A DNA stretch of 64,000 nt from Ceratothoa steindachneri. Lineage: Eukaryota > Arthropoda > Malacostraca > Isopoda > Cymothoidae. The notes beneath the pieces are model-generated. The model did not search any database, had not been told where the DNA came from, and saw only the letters and a list, made by a program, of their open reading frames with translations. Positions 54,675 to 64,000 of this stretch are shown piece by piece (position 1 is the stretch's first letter; each line of letters starts with the position of its first letter). Both the position numbers and the translations under genes were made by a program. Where the stretch lies: positions 180,404,653-180,468,652 of the forward strand of contig OZ018326.1 in the NCBI GenBank assembly GCA_963969495.1. Reading direction: 5' to 3'.

Positions 54675-56130
54675 GGATTCATTGAAGTCGAAAGCAACGG
54701 CCGCACCGTCCACTCCTGGCTGCAGCCTCCCCACAGCCCCGACTATAGTCTCAACCGATGGCTCCGGGCGAAACCAAGAAACCAAGCACAAAACACAAAT
54801 GAAAGTTTAATAACTGTGCAATTCAGATATCAGGTTTAAGAGGTAAGAATACTTGAAATACATGTAGAAAATTGTAAATCTTATTTTTTTAAAAAAATTG
54901 TACTAAGGGTTGTCCGTTAGAATTGTATTCTGGGACTGAATTTTCCTCCTCTCCCTTGTCTTTAAGTTTGTTAATTCTTCATTAAACAAGCCCACAACAT
55001 ACACAAAAATGAAGTTAGATTTGAGTTATTTGTAGATTATATTATAAAAAGAAAAATGACTCGGTTTTAAATTCACTAAGAAGTTTTATCACACATTTTA
55101 AAAACTCAAAATAGTGGTTTTCGATCGTTTCTTTGTGCTTGATTGATTTATCATGCCTTTACTGGTTACCACATTTGCGAATGCAAGATGGATTGTAATA
55201 CAAAAAACGGTATCAATATTAAGTGAAATCAACATGTATTTATTATCTAAAGCATTAGATATTTGAATAGCAATATTGTTCAAATAGGGTGAACGAAGGT
55301 CGGTCCCAAGACTGGAATCGTAGCATTTCCCGACCTCTCTTTGCCCAAAATAATTTATGTAAATATTTATAAACTATGTAAATAGTGCATCAAATAACAG
55401 CCATTGCGTACTCACAATTCATCGTCTGCATCCACTGATATACAAATGCTGTCCCGCCAATTCTCTTTCTGAAAAAAACAAAAAACAAGTCACAAACGAA
55501 TGTTTGGCTTTGCACTTAACCTAGGCTTTCAGACACGAATTACTCATTAATAATGCTTGAATAAAACATCTTGATGTACTTTTTGTTAAATTATACGATA
55601 TTTTTATGTTAATAACAATAGAACGCTTTGGATAACTAAAAACGGGCACATTTCAAGCGTTTATAGAAAATAAATAGGTATTTATGTAATCATGAGAATT
55701 AGGGATTAGTTAAAGATTTATTCATTATACGACGAAAAACGACAAGAAGATTGGCAGTTTCTTAACGCCGTACAGTGTGTTAGGGGAAACTAAACGTGCA
55801 GGAGACAAAGAGAAAGAAACAAAAAAGGAAACTAATTAGGTACACATCCTTGAGCTTAGCTCCGGCTTCACAACTATGGCGTCTTTCAAGGTGAGAAATG
55901 GGATAGAGAGAAAACTCATCTAGATAGCTATGCTACAGTTGCCTCTGGACAAGGGTACCGATTCAATTGCACGAATGCCAAAAATGGCACATCTGTAATT
56001 TGGGGAGCATGCTAAGTTCAGGCGAGAATTAGAGGAATGGACTAAAAATAATCAACAAGCTTTGATTTCGCCTTACAAAAATAGATTTTTGTTATGCCTA
56101 GCTACATTAATCACTAAGAAAAATGATTGA
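54672..56130. other. No recognisable feature
   Basis: AT-rich, no frame above about 60 codons with recognisable content, no repeat pattern seen. Confidence 0.5.
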
Positions 56131-57017
56131 AGCAGGATCGGTAGATGAAGAAGACTGGTTCTTCGCCAAGGTCGGTAGATGAAGAAGCCTCGTTCTTCGC
56201 CAAGGTCGGTAGATGAAGAAGCCTCGTTCTTCGCCAAGGTCGGTAGATAAAGAAGCCTCGTTCTTCGCCAAGGTCAGTAGATGAAGAAGCCTGATTCTTC
56301 GCCAAGGTCGGTAGATGAAGAAGCCTCGTTCTTCGCCAAGGTCAGTAGATGAAGAAGCCTGATTCTTCGCCAAGGTCAGTAGATGAAGAAGTCTAGTTGT
56401 TCGCCAAGGCCGGTAGATGAAGAAGCCTCGTTCTTCGCCAAGGCCGGTAATGAAGACGCCTGGTTCTTCGCCAAGGTCGGTAGATGAAGAAGCATGATTA
56501 TTCGTCAAGGTCGGTAGATGAAGAAGCCTAGTTGTTCGCCAAGGTGGGTAGATGAAGAAGTCTAGTTGTTCGCCAAGGTCGGAAGATGAAGCCTGGTTCT
56601 TCGCCAATGTCGGAAGATGAAGCCTGGTTCTTCGCCAAGGTCGGTAGATGAAGAAGCCTAGTTGTTCGCCAAGGTCGGTAGATGAAGAAGCCTGGTTCTT
56701 CGCCAAGGCCGGTAATCAAGAAGCCTGGTTCTTCGCCAAGGTCGGTAGAGGAAGCCTGGTTCTTCGCCAAGGTCGGTAGATGAAGAAGCCTAGTTGTTCG
56801 CCAAGGTCGGTAGATGAAGAAGCCTGGTTCATCGCCAAGGTCGGTAGATGAAGAAGCCTGGTTCTTCGCCAAGGTCGGTAGATGGAGAAGCCTAGTTGTT
56901 CACCAAGATCGGTAGATTAAAAAATCTAGTTGTTCACCAAGGCCGGTAGATGAAGAAGCCTAGTTGTTCGCCAAGGTGAGTAGATGAAGAAGCCTAGTTG
57001 TTCGCCAAAGTCGTGTT
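56131..57017. repeat. 34-bp minisatellite, about 26 units
   Basis: The unit in + orientation is built from GGTCGGTAGATGAAGAAGCC followed by TGGTTCTTCGCCAA. Most units are 34 bp; shortened units of about 27-31 bp occur at 56444, 56581, 56612, 56701 and 56745. Two unit types alternate, ending TTCTTCGCC or TTGTTCGCC. Because 34 is not a multiple of 3, the minus strand reads as a 34-residue period over three units and stays open for 199 codons (56107-56706). Confidence 0.95.
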
Positions 57018-57865
57018 GGGAATTTTCTGGAAGCCGGCGATGGGCTCAATCGCTCCAGGAGATGACAGGGTCCGCCAGAGAAGAAGAGTCAAAAGGGGAA
57101 AAGAGGGGAAGTGGGTTCAATGAGAGATTGGCTCCATCAGAGGAAAAGTTGTAGCGGTGTTGCCATTGCCTATATGAGTGATGGTTTGTTTCCCTCACTG
57201 CCTCCCAGGTACCGTTACACCGGTACCTGAAGAAGAAGCACGCCATCTCGACCTCATTGGCACCGACAGTCTTAACCTAGATTAATGCTACATGGGCATT
57301 ATTCACTTCATTTCCCTTTTTTCGTCTCACCCATTTTCCTCGCCGGCAGCTAATATCGCAGGCTAATGTCTTGATTTCGTCCACTCACCCCTGGTAGGGC
57401 CCTTTCTCCTTCTACTATCTCATCTTTCTTTGCCTCTATCCTTTGCCGCATCAAGTGAATGGCAAGTAACATCTCTAGGAATGTGTCCCGTATCGGTCCC
57501 AAGAGGATCGGCGGCTATATATTTTTCATACATTTTCACTTTCTGCATCTTAGGCACTTTCTTTACAAATCGCTCCTTACAAACTCTCTGCGTGATGCCG
57601 CCTCGTTGTTATTGCGCTTTAAATTCTAAGGAGAAAATCCCTTAACCCCCCACATACTCACTGTTCCGGGACACTGCAAATAGAATACTAGTGTCTCCTA
57701 TGGGGGCACCCATATACACATACCCTGGGCGAGAACGGATACCCTTCGCCAGGCAACTGCAGCCTGGAGGCCCATGTTACACCCCCAATCCCCTTTGGAG
57801 GGCGAGGAAGAAAATAGGAAATAGGGATAAAGATAATCATTCCGAAATTGTTGGATTATTTAATG
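57018..57865. other. No recognisable feature
   Basis: Sequence of mixed composition. A plus-strand frame of about 71 codons (57430-57645) has no recognisable domain. Confidence 0.5.
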
Positions 57866-58133
57866 TGGGAAATCTTTTCTCTTATTATGGCGCAATTTCG
57901 TCTCGTAAGCCAGATTGCTGAGGAGGCTGAACTGCCTTTCTCATGCGCGGGAATCGAGAGATTGGATCATTCCTTTTAGGGGGGAGGGGGGAGGGTAATT
58001 TTTTAAGGGTGAAAATAATGCCTATGCTTCTAAAATTAAACAAAGGATATCGTAACACTAAAGATGACACAGCCTAATCACTCGAGTAACTGGCCGTTCA
58101 GCCATCTGGCTGAGGAGATGAATTTGCGCCATA
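57866..58133. repeat. Short inverted-repeat element, split by E13
   Basis: The left arm (57866-57937; ATCTTTTCTCTTATTATGG, CGCAATTTCGTCTC...) is matched in inverted form by 58086-58133. After the E13 insertion the match continues at 63150-63166 (ATAAGAGAAAAGAT). The two arms, once E13 is removed, flank a spacer of about 150 bp. Probably a MITE or foldback repeat that served as the target for E13. Confidence 0.6.
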
Positions 58134-58318
58134 TTTTTTTTTATTATTATTTAAGGGGCTATCTGGCGACTGCCGACTTAGGCATAAGTCGCCGTAAACA
58201 AACAGCCTAGTTCTAGGCTACTTTAAAAAATTGAACAGGAACCAACAATAAAAAGAAATAACAATAACAATAACAAAGCAATAACAAAAACAATAACAAA
58301 AACAACAATTGAACCTGG

Positions 58319-61300
58319 TTAAATGAAAAGGAGAAGGCCGGCCTCCCCCAAAAAGTCAACAAGTCCACCAGTCAAAGTGCACGCACTCGTCCCGAGTACA
58401 AGGGACAGGCGGTAGCGACCCCACCCATCCCGGTACCGGGACAGGTGTCGTGCATGAAGATCACCCAGACTGGGACATTCGACAAGAATATGCCGAACAG
58501 TCTGGGGGACAACGCAGTCGTTGCAATAGGGCGCAGGCGAGCGCTCCATCAAATAGCAATGCGTCACACGAGTGTGTCCGATTCGGAGACGACAGAAAGC
58601 GACCTGAAGCCGTCGCGGCATTGGGGGGATAGGTCCATGGAAAAGGTCGCGGCGCAATGGCACGCAATTTTAAGTTCCCTTCGACTGTCTCCCATCTTCT
58701 TTGCCAAGCAGTCCGAAGAGCTGCCCGTATTCTGCCATGTAGTCGGTGTGAGGAAGAGCGAAACGCTGGTCCGGTCGCAGAGTCCGCGCGGATTCTTTGG
58801 CGCCCTCATTCCACGCAATTCCTACATGTCCAGGAACCCAGCAGAAGATAATCTCGACATCTGCCCGGCTCGCCAAAACCGTGGCGTCACGGATCTCGCG
58901 AACCAGGGGATGCGGAGATTCCAATGCCCCGAGAGCACTCAGGGCGCTTTGTGAGTCGCTATAGATCACAATCCGGTCTCCAAACCAGGCACGTCGCGTA
59001 ATCTCCCGTACCGAGTGGTGTATTGCCACCAGCTCGGCCGTGAAGACAGACGCAGCGCCTGGTAGAGCCCCGCTGACTTCAAACAGAGGGGATACGGCGT
59101 GAAAGCCCCCCCTCTTGGGAGTGGAGCCATCCGTATACACTGGCACGGTTCCAGCGTGACACGATGTGTGCTCCAAAAAGGTCGAACGCAATACTCTCGG
59201 CGCAGTACAAGCTTTGGGAGCAGAGGCGTGGCGACAAATAGCCAAATGTGGTACCCTCCAGGGTGGCGTCCTGGGCAGAACCAGGGGCGCCACCGGCCCG
59301 AGCTATATCTACCTCTCGAAAGAGTTTCCTGGCCCTAAACCCAAAGGGCTTAGGGTATGACTGGCGTCTCTCGGCGGCATAGGCACCATCGAGATCAGCT
59401 GCGGATGCAGTGAGAGCTGTTGGCGACTGAGGGAGGCGCCGGGCTCGCGCGTACAGGCGAAAGATGCATTGCACGCGGCGCAGAGCGAGTGGCATCTCCC
59501 CAGCATCGACCAACAGGCTCTCAATGGGGGAAGTGCGGAAGGCACCGGTCGCAAGGCGAAGGCCGGTGTAGTGGATCGAATCCACCTTCCGCAATAAACG
59601 CTCGGCTGCGGATGCATAAAACTCGCATCCGTAGTCGAGCTTCGAGCGAACATAGGATCGATAAAAAAGTAAGGCAGTAGCCCTGTCAGCGCCCCAAGCG
59701 CTGAACGTCACGGAACGGCGAATGTTCATGGCGCGGGTACAAGAGACCCTAACGCTGCGAATATGAGCCTCCCAGGTGAGGCGTCGGTCGAATACAAGAC
59801 CAAGGAAACGGTGCGACTCAACCACATCCAGGCGCACCCCATTAAGAAACAAATCTGGGTCGGGGTGAAGCCGTGGATGGCGGCAGAAGTGCACCACCTT
59901 AGTCTTGGCCAAAGAAAACCGAAACCTGTGCGCTTCAGCATAGCGAGACACGCGGTTCAATGCCTGTTGGAGTCGACGCTCCAGAGTTGGCATCTGGGCC
60001 ACGCCAAAAGAGATCGAAAGGTCGTCCACGTAGAGCGTAGCAAGAACATCTTCCGGCAGGACCGAGGTGATGCCGTTGATGCTCAGGGCAAAGAGTGTGA
60101 CACTGAGGACACTTCCCTGCGGGACACCCTCTTCCTGCTCCTTTGGGCCGGAGAGGGCTCCCCCCACCCGTACGCGGAATCGACGATCTCGCAAAAATTC
60201 GGATATAAAGATTGGGAGGCGTTCCCTCGCCCCAATCGTGTGGAGAGTCTCCATTATACCGTATCGCCATGCGGTATCATAGGCCTTCTCCAGATCAAAA
60301 AACACCGCGGCGTAGTGCTGTCTACGAAGGAAACCTCGCAGACGGCATTTTCCAGTCGGAGCAGAGCATCCGACGTGGAGTGGAACTTACGGAAGCCGCA
60401 CTGTGCAGAAGACAAATGGCCTCCGCTGTCCAGGAAATAGGCTAATCTAACATTTACCAATTTCTCCATCAGCTTGCACACGCAAGAGGTTAGATAGATT
60501 GGGCTGAAACCGGTCGGAGTAGAGTGATCTCTCCCCGGCTTGCGAAAGGCGAGCACAGTAGCGATTCGCCAGGAGTCTGAGAGAAGACCTTCCACCCAGA
60601 TCCTGTTGAACAAATCTAACAGAAAGGCCATGCCTCGCTCACCCAGGTGTCGAAGCATGGCGTACGGGACATCGTCCGGACCATGGGCGGTGTCCGCGCA
60701 CGAAGCGAGAGCGGAACGCAACTCACTCCCAGTAAACTTGTCGTTGAAGGGTTCTCCACCTCTGGAGGTAAAGTCCAGCCGGCGGCCTTCCGCGACATCA
60801 CGACGTGCATTGAATGCTGGCGGAGCAGCATCACGGCTAGAGAATGCGGAAAAAGCGGTCGCTAAGGATTCCGCCACGGACGCGGGGTCCGAGATTGCGG
60901 TCCCATTCTCCTGGAGAACGGGAGGGGGGTCCTGCGAGAACTTGCCCCGAATCCTTTTGACTCGCTTCCACCTCAGCTAAAGGGGTCTTCCCGTTAAGTG
61001 AAGACACGTATGCCCGCCAAGAAGAGCGGCGGGCGTGCTTCGAAATATACCGGAACCTAGCCCAAGCCCGACGAAATTCGGCGACAGTGAAATCGTTCGG
61101 GCGGCGCTTATAGCGCATGTAGGCATAACACTTCTGTTTGAGGGCCGTCTCACACTCGGCTGACCACCATGGGAGTGGTCGGCGTGCAAAACGGCCAGAC
61201 GTCCTAGGAATAGTAGTCAGGCCCACGGCGATGAGGTTGCGGGAGAACTCAACGGCCTCATCTATCGACCTAAACTCTTCGACTGAGATAGGGAATTCTG

Positions 61301-62125
61301 TCATTTCCTGAAATGCAGGCCACCGCGCCCGCGCCAAGCACCACCGAGGTGGTCTCTCAGGCGGCAGTTGTCCTGAAAATGATATTTGAATGGGAAAGTG
61401 ATCACTACCATGGAGGTCATCGACCACCCCCCAATCAAAATCAGGCTGTGCATCCGAGGAGCACAAAGATAGGTCAGGGCAAGAAAATGAAGCGGTTCTC
61501 GGACAGTGATGCGTAAACTCATCCACGTTTAGGACACCCATCTCAAGCTCTTCGATCAGATCGGCAAGGACTTGTCCCCTGGGATTTATGGAGTAATCTC
61601 CCCAGAGAGGATGCCTGCCGTTCAGATCTCCAAGCAAGAGATAGGGCCTCGGCAACCGTGCCACGACGCGGCGGAAGTCCCCCACGTCGAAGTCAGCTGA
61701 CGGTGGAATGTACGCAGATATCAGAGTATACCTCCTATCCAGGTGCAGCTGCACAGCCACTGCTTGAAAGGAGGTATCTAAAGAGAAAGGAAGAACGGAG
61801 ACATCATGCCGGGTGTAAACCGCGCATCCCCCTGCCCGGCCATCCCGCGGTGGTGGGGTCGCAAGACCCTTATACCCCGGGAGGGCGGGAGGGGGCACGC
61901 GCCTAGCATGGTCTCCTGCAAAAAGATAGCTAACGGGGAATGGGATGAGACGAGCCTCCGCAGCTCCTCCCAGTTGGCCCGGAGTCCACGGCAATTCCAT
62001 TGAAGGAATATGCCCTCCAGGCCTAGCTCGGAGGAGACGCGGGGGCCCTCCTCGAACTGAAGACCCTCACGGGAATGGCCGTACGCTTCCCGGGGGCAGA
62101 ACCCCGGGCGCTGTTGGCCGGACAA
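58319..62125 (-). pseudogene. ORF2 of E13 (few frameshifts)
   Basis: High similarity to E5. Endonuclease and linker are open at 60837-62000 (387 codons; GDLNGRHPLWGD, DLHGSDHFPI). RT start is at 60254-60877, and the RT palm, including YVDD, with the thumb at 59079-60305 (408 codons). RNase H is at 58670-59293 (YTDGS, TAEL, SDSQSA, GHVGIAWNEGAKES) and the C-terminal CCHC at 58319-58663. Breaks lie near 61950, 60970 (3-4 bases lost), 60330, 59105 and 58735. The final RNase H Asp is absent, as in E5. Confidence 0.87.
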
Positions 62126-63136
62126 AGCGCTGAAGGCGGGCGTTGCGGCTTCGGAGGAGGGGGGCTCTCTTTTCGAGGAACCACCGTCTCCGAGCCACTC
62201 GCTCCACCTCGGGGCGTGGGCGAAGGGGCCGAAGCTCCTTTGTTGCTGTTCTCCTTTCGGGGAACAGCTTAGGAACGCCGGAAGATGGCCTAGCTACCAT
62301 CTTCAGGGGTCTTGCCTCCTGTGAGTCTAACGACTCGGTGGAGGCGCGTGGCCGTTTCGCCTTACGGGAAACGGTCACGCTGGGGGAAGAGGGGGGAGCC
62401 CTGGTTTTAGCCGGGGCAGGGTATGAACCCTTTTTGCCGCCAGCTTTACCAGGGGAGCGCCCGGGTTGGGTAGAGCCCGCAGAAAGGCTCCGAATGGGCG
62501 CGGAAGCAACCGTGCTCGTTGGCCTGGGTGGGCCAGGAGCAGATTTTTTTTAATTTTATGGAGCCCATCTGGCAACTACCCACTTGGGCATAAGTCGCCG
62601 AAAAACACGACAGCCTAGAACTAGGCTACTTTAAAGTAAAAATATGAAAACTTAACAATGATATAAAGTGGAAAAACTTAACAATCGAAGCAATCTCCGG
62701 CAGCGGGGGGAGGTCCTACTCCTTTCACAAAGTTCATGGTAGAGTGCGGCGTCACACTCACTGGGGTGCCATGAAGTGTCCGAAGAGCACTTATCTTGGC
62801 CGCCTCGGCGGGATTCGCCGCATTCGACAGAAGGCTCCCGTCCGAGAAACGGGTTACCTTCGGCTCTCTACCAATTGCACTAGCTAATCCTCTCCTCTGA
62901 TGGATCATGTTGCCCTTGGACAACATGGTGCCATCAGTGGAGCGAATAACGAGGAAGCGTTTGAAGCCAGCGGGCTCGAAAACGCCAGGTAACCTCTGAA
63001 TGAGGGGCCCCGATTTCATCGAGGCTCCGCCCTGTGCACTTTTGGTCTTTGTCATGGTCAGGAGCTCCGTACCCGGGGGGGCAGAGGGGCCGGATGTGCC
63101 GATCTTGGCTTGGTCGCTTGCCAAAGTGGCAGCAGA
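62023..63136 (-). pseudogene. ORF1 of E13 (truncated, with replaced segment)
   Basis: The C-terminal part is at 62023-62542 and the central block at 62716-63136 (FKRFLVIRSTDGTMLSKGNM; basic N-terminal parts lost to 5' truncation). The zinc-knuckle region that should lie between is missing, replaced by E14. A deletion near 62138 also removes about 80 bp relative to E5. Confidence 0.82.
62543..62715 (-). mobile_element. E14, 173-bp 3' end of family E inside E13
   Basis: An A-rich tail (T run at 62544-62551), terminal hairpin (62568-62602) and the first ~130 nt of an E5-type 3' UTR, broken off in the GC-rich box (CAGCGGGGGGAGGTC). It abuts ORF1 sequence on both sides, but about 530 bp of ORF1 are missing between the flanks and no duplication is visible. 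Insertion with target deletion, or deletion after insertion, would explain this. Confidence 0.85.
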
Positions 63137-63179
63137 AATTTGCGCCATAATAAGAGAAAAGATACACTTTTTTAACATA

Positions 63180-64000
63180 ACCTAACAGAGCGCTAAATGA
63201 GAATGAATGCTCGGTAAGTGACAATGAATGTTGGGTAAGAGGATGAATGTTTGGTAGGAGAATGAATGTTGGGTAAGAGAATGAATGTTGGGTAAGAGAA
63301 TGAATGTTTGGTAAGAGAATGAATGTTTGGTAAGAGAATGAATGTTGGATAATAGAATGAATGTTGGGTAAGAGAATGAATGCTCGGGAAGAAAAATCAA
63401 TGTTGCATAGGAGAGAATGAATGGTCGCTAAGAGGGAATGAATGCTCAGTAAGACAGAATGAATGTTCGAAAAGGAAATGAATGTTCGAAGAGGGGACGA
63501 ATGTTCGGTAGAGAAGAATGTTCTGTAAGAGGAAATGAATATACAGTAAGAGAATTAATTTTAGGTAGGAGAGTATGAATGTTCGGTAGTAGAATTAAAA
63601 TACTGTGAGAGAATGAATGTCCGGTAGAATTAATGTTCAGTATACGAGAATTAATGTTCGGGAAGAGTGAATATTTAGGAAGAGAATCAATGTTCGGTAA
63701 AAGAATGAATATTCGGTAAGAGAATGAATGTTCAGTGAGAGAATGAATATTAGGTAAGAGGAAATCAATGTTCGATAAGAGAATGAATGTTCGGTAAGAG
63801 AATGAAAGTTCGGTAAGTAAGAATGAATGTTCGGTGAGTGAGAATGAATGTTCGGTGATTAAGAATAAATGTTCTAGAAAGCGAGAATGAATGTTCCGTA
63901 AGTGATAATGAATGTTCGGTAAATGATAATGAATGTTCAGTAAGTCATAATAAACGTTCGCTGAGTGATAATGAATGTTCGGTGAGAGAGAATGAATGTT
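63180..64000. repeat. Degenerate 19-20-bp tandem repeat, runs off window
   Basis: Units resemble GAATGAATGTTCGGTAAGA with variants such as TTGGGTAAGAG and TTCGGTGAGTGA. More homogeneous GGGTAAGAGAATGAATGTT units occur at 63230-63380, and more degenerate units follow. Period about 17-22 bp. The array continues past the window end. Confidence 0.9.

Larger units (their letters stand above)
58134..63136 (-). mobile_element. Family E copy E13, 5'-truncated (5.0 kb)
   Basis: Perfect 13-bp duplication AATTTGCGCCATA at 58121-58133 and 63137-63149. The 3' UTR is of the A-rich type shared with E10, with a perfect terminal hairpin (GGCGACT...AGTCGCC). The copy contains ORF2 and part of ORF1. It ends within ORF1 at about residue 310, directly at the duplication, as expected for incomplete reverse transcription. 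A 173-bp 3' fragment (E14) replaces about 530 bp of its ORF1. Confidence 0.94.

Noticed and set aside
56131..57017. CRISPR-like array (34-bp units)
   Set aside because: Units are directly adjacent with no unique spacers, and the context is eukaryotic; it is a minisatellite.
63180..64000. CRISPR-like or telomere-like array
   Set aside because: Continuous degenerate repeats without spacers; the unit is not a known telomeric motif.

Overview
The window is eukaryotic and made almost entirely of transposable elements. No host gene, rRNA or tRNA gene could be identified. AT-rich flanks, long TA, GTCT and CT microsatellites, and the mix of non-LTR, CR1-like, RTE-like and Tc1/mariner elements with one hAT-like element fit an arthropod, perhaps a crustacean or chelicerate. 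That placement is an inference and is weak.

The dominant component is one GC-rich non-LTR retrotransposon family, called family E here. Its full unit is about 6.95 kb: a ~540-nt 5' UTR starting with a CCCC/GGGG hairpin, ORF1 (gag-like, basic stretch, three CCHC knuckles), an overlapping ORF2 (APE endonuclease, reverse transcriptase, RNase H, C-terminal CCHC), and a 3' UTR ending in a conserved hairpin plus an A-rich tail. The clade is I/R1-like by domain content; the exact clade is not resolved. Fourteen copies or fragments are numbered E1 to E14. Nearly all lie on the minus strand. E5 (13676-20614) is the only copy with both ORFs open, and it has a perfect target-site duplication (TSD).

Layout. 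1-4892: E1, cut by the window edge. 5091-5890: microsatellites and a tRNA-like palindromic repeat. 6913-10175: E2, deleted internally and carrying two tandem 5' UTR units. 10431-12890: a dead Tc1-like transposon hit by E4 and by an unidentified 226-bp insertion. 13676-20614: E5. 20825-21470: E6, a head-to-head composite. 21505-26830: remnants of a Tc1/mariner element and of a CR1-like element that is split by a 1.83-kb mariner-like element (itself carrying the 43-bp fragment E8) and a foldback repeat. 26831-30090: no recognisable gene. 30091-48977: a three-level nest, E11 inside E10 inside E9, each junction marked by a 13-bp duplication. 49150-50460: RTE-like remnant. 50813-52719: hAT-like non-autonomous element. 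56131-57017: 34-bp minisatellite. 58134-63136: E13, 5'-truncated, containing E14. 63180-64000: degenerate 19-20-bp tandem repeat running off the end.

The most interesting observations are the conserved terminal RNA hairpin and the very short insertions that carry only it; the ORF1/ORF2 overlap with no AUG ahead of the endonuclease and a covarying hairpin; repeated insertion of the family into itself; and apparent loss of the last RNase H catalytic Asp in most copies. Copies other than E5 contain many frameshifts. These may be real decay or uncorrected sequencing errors, and I cannot tell which.
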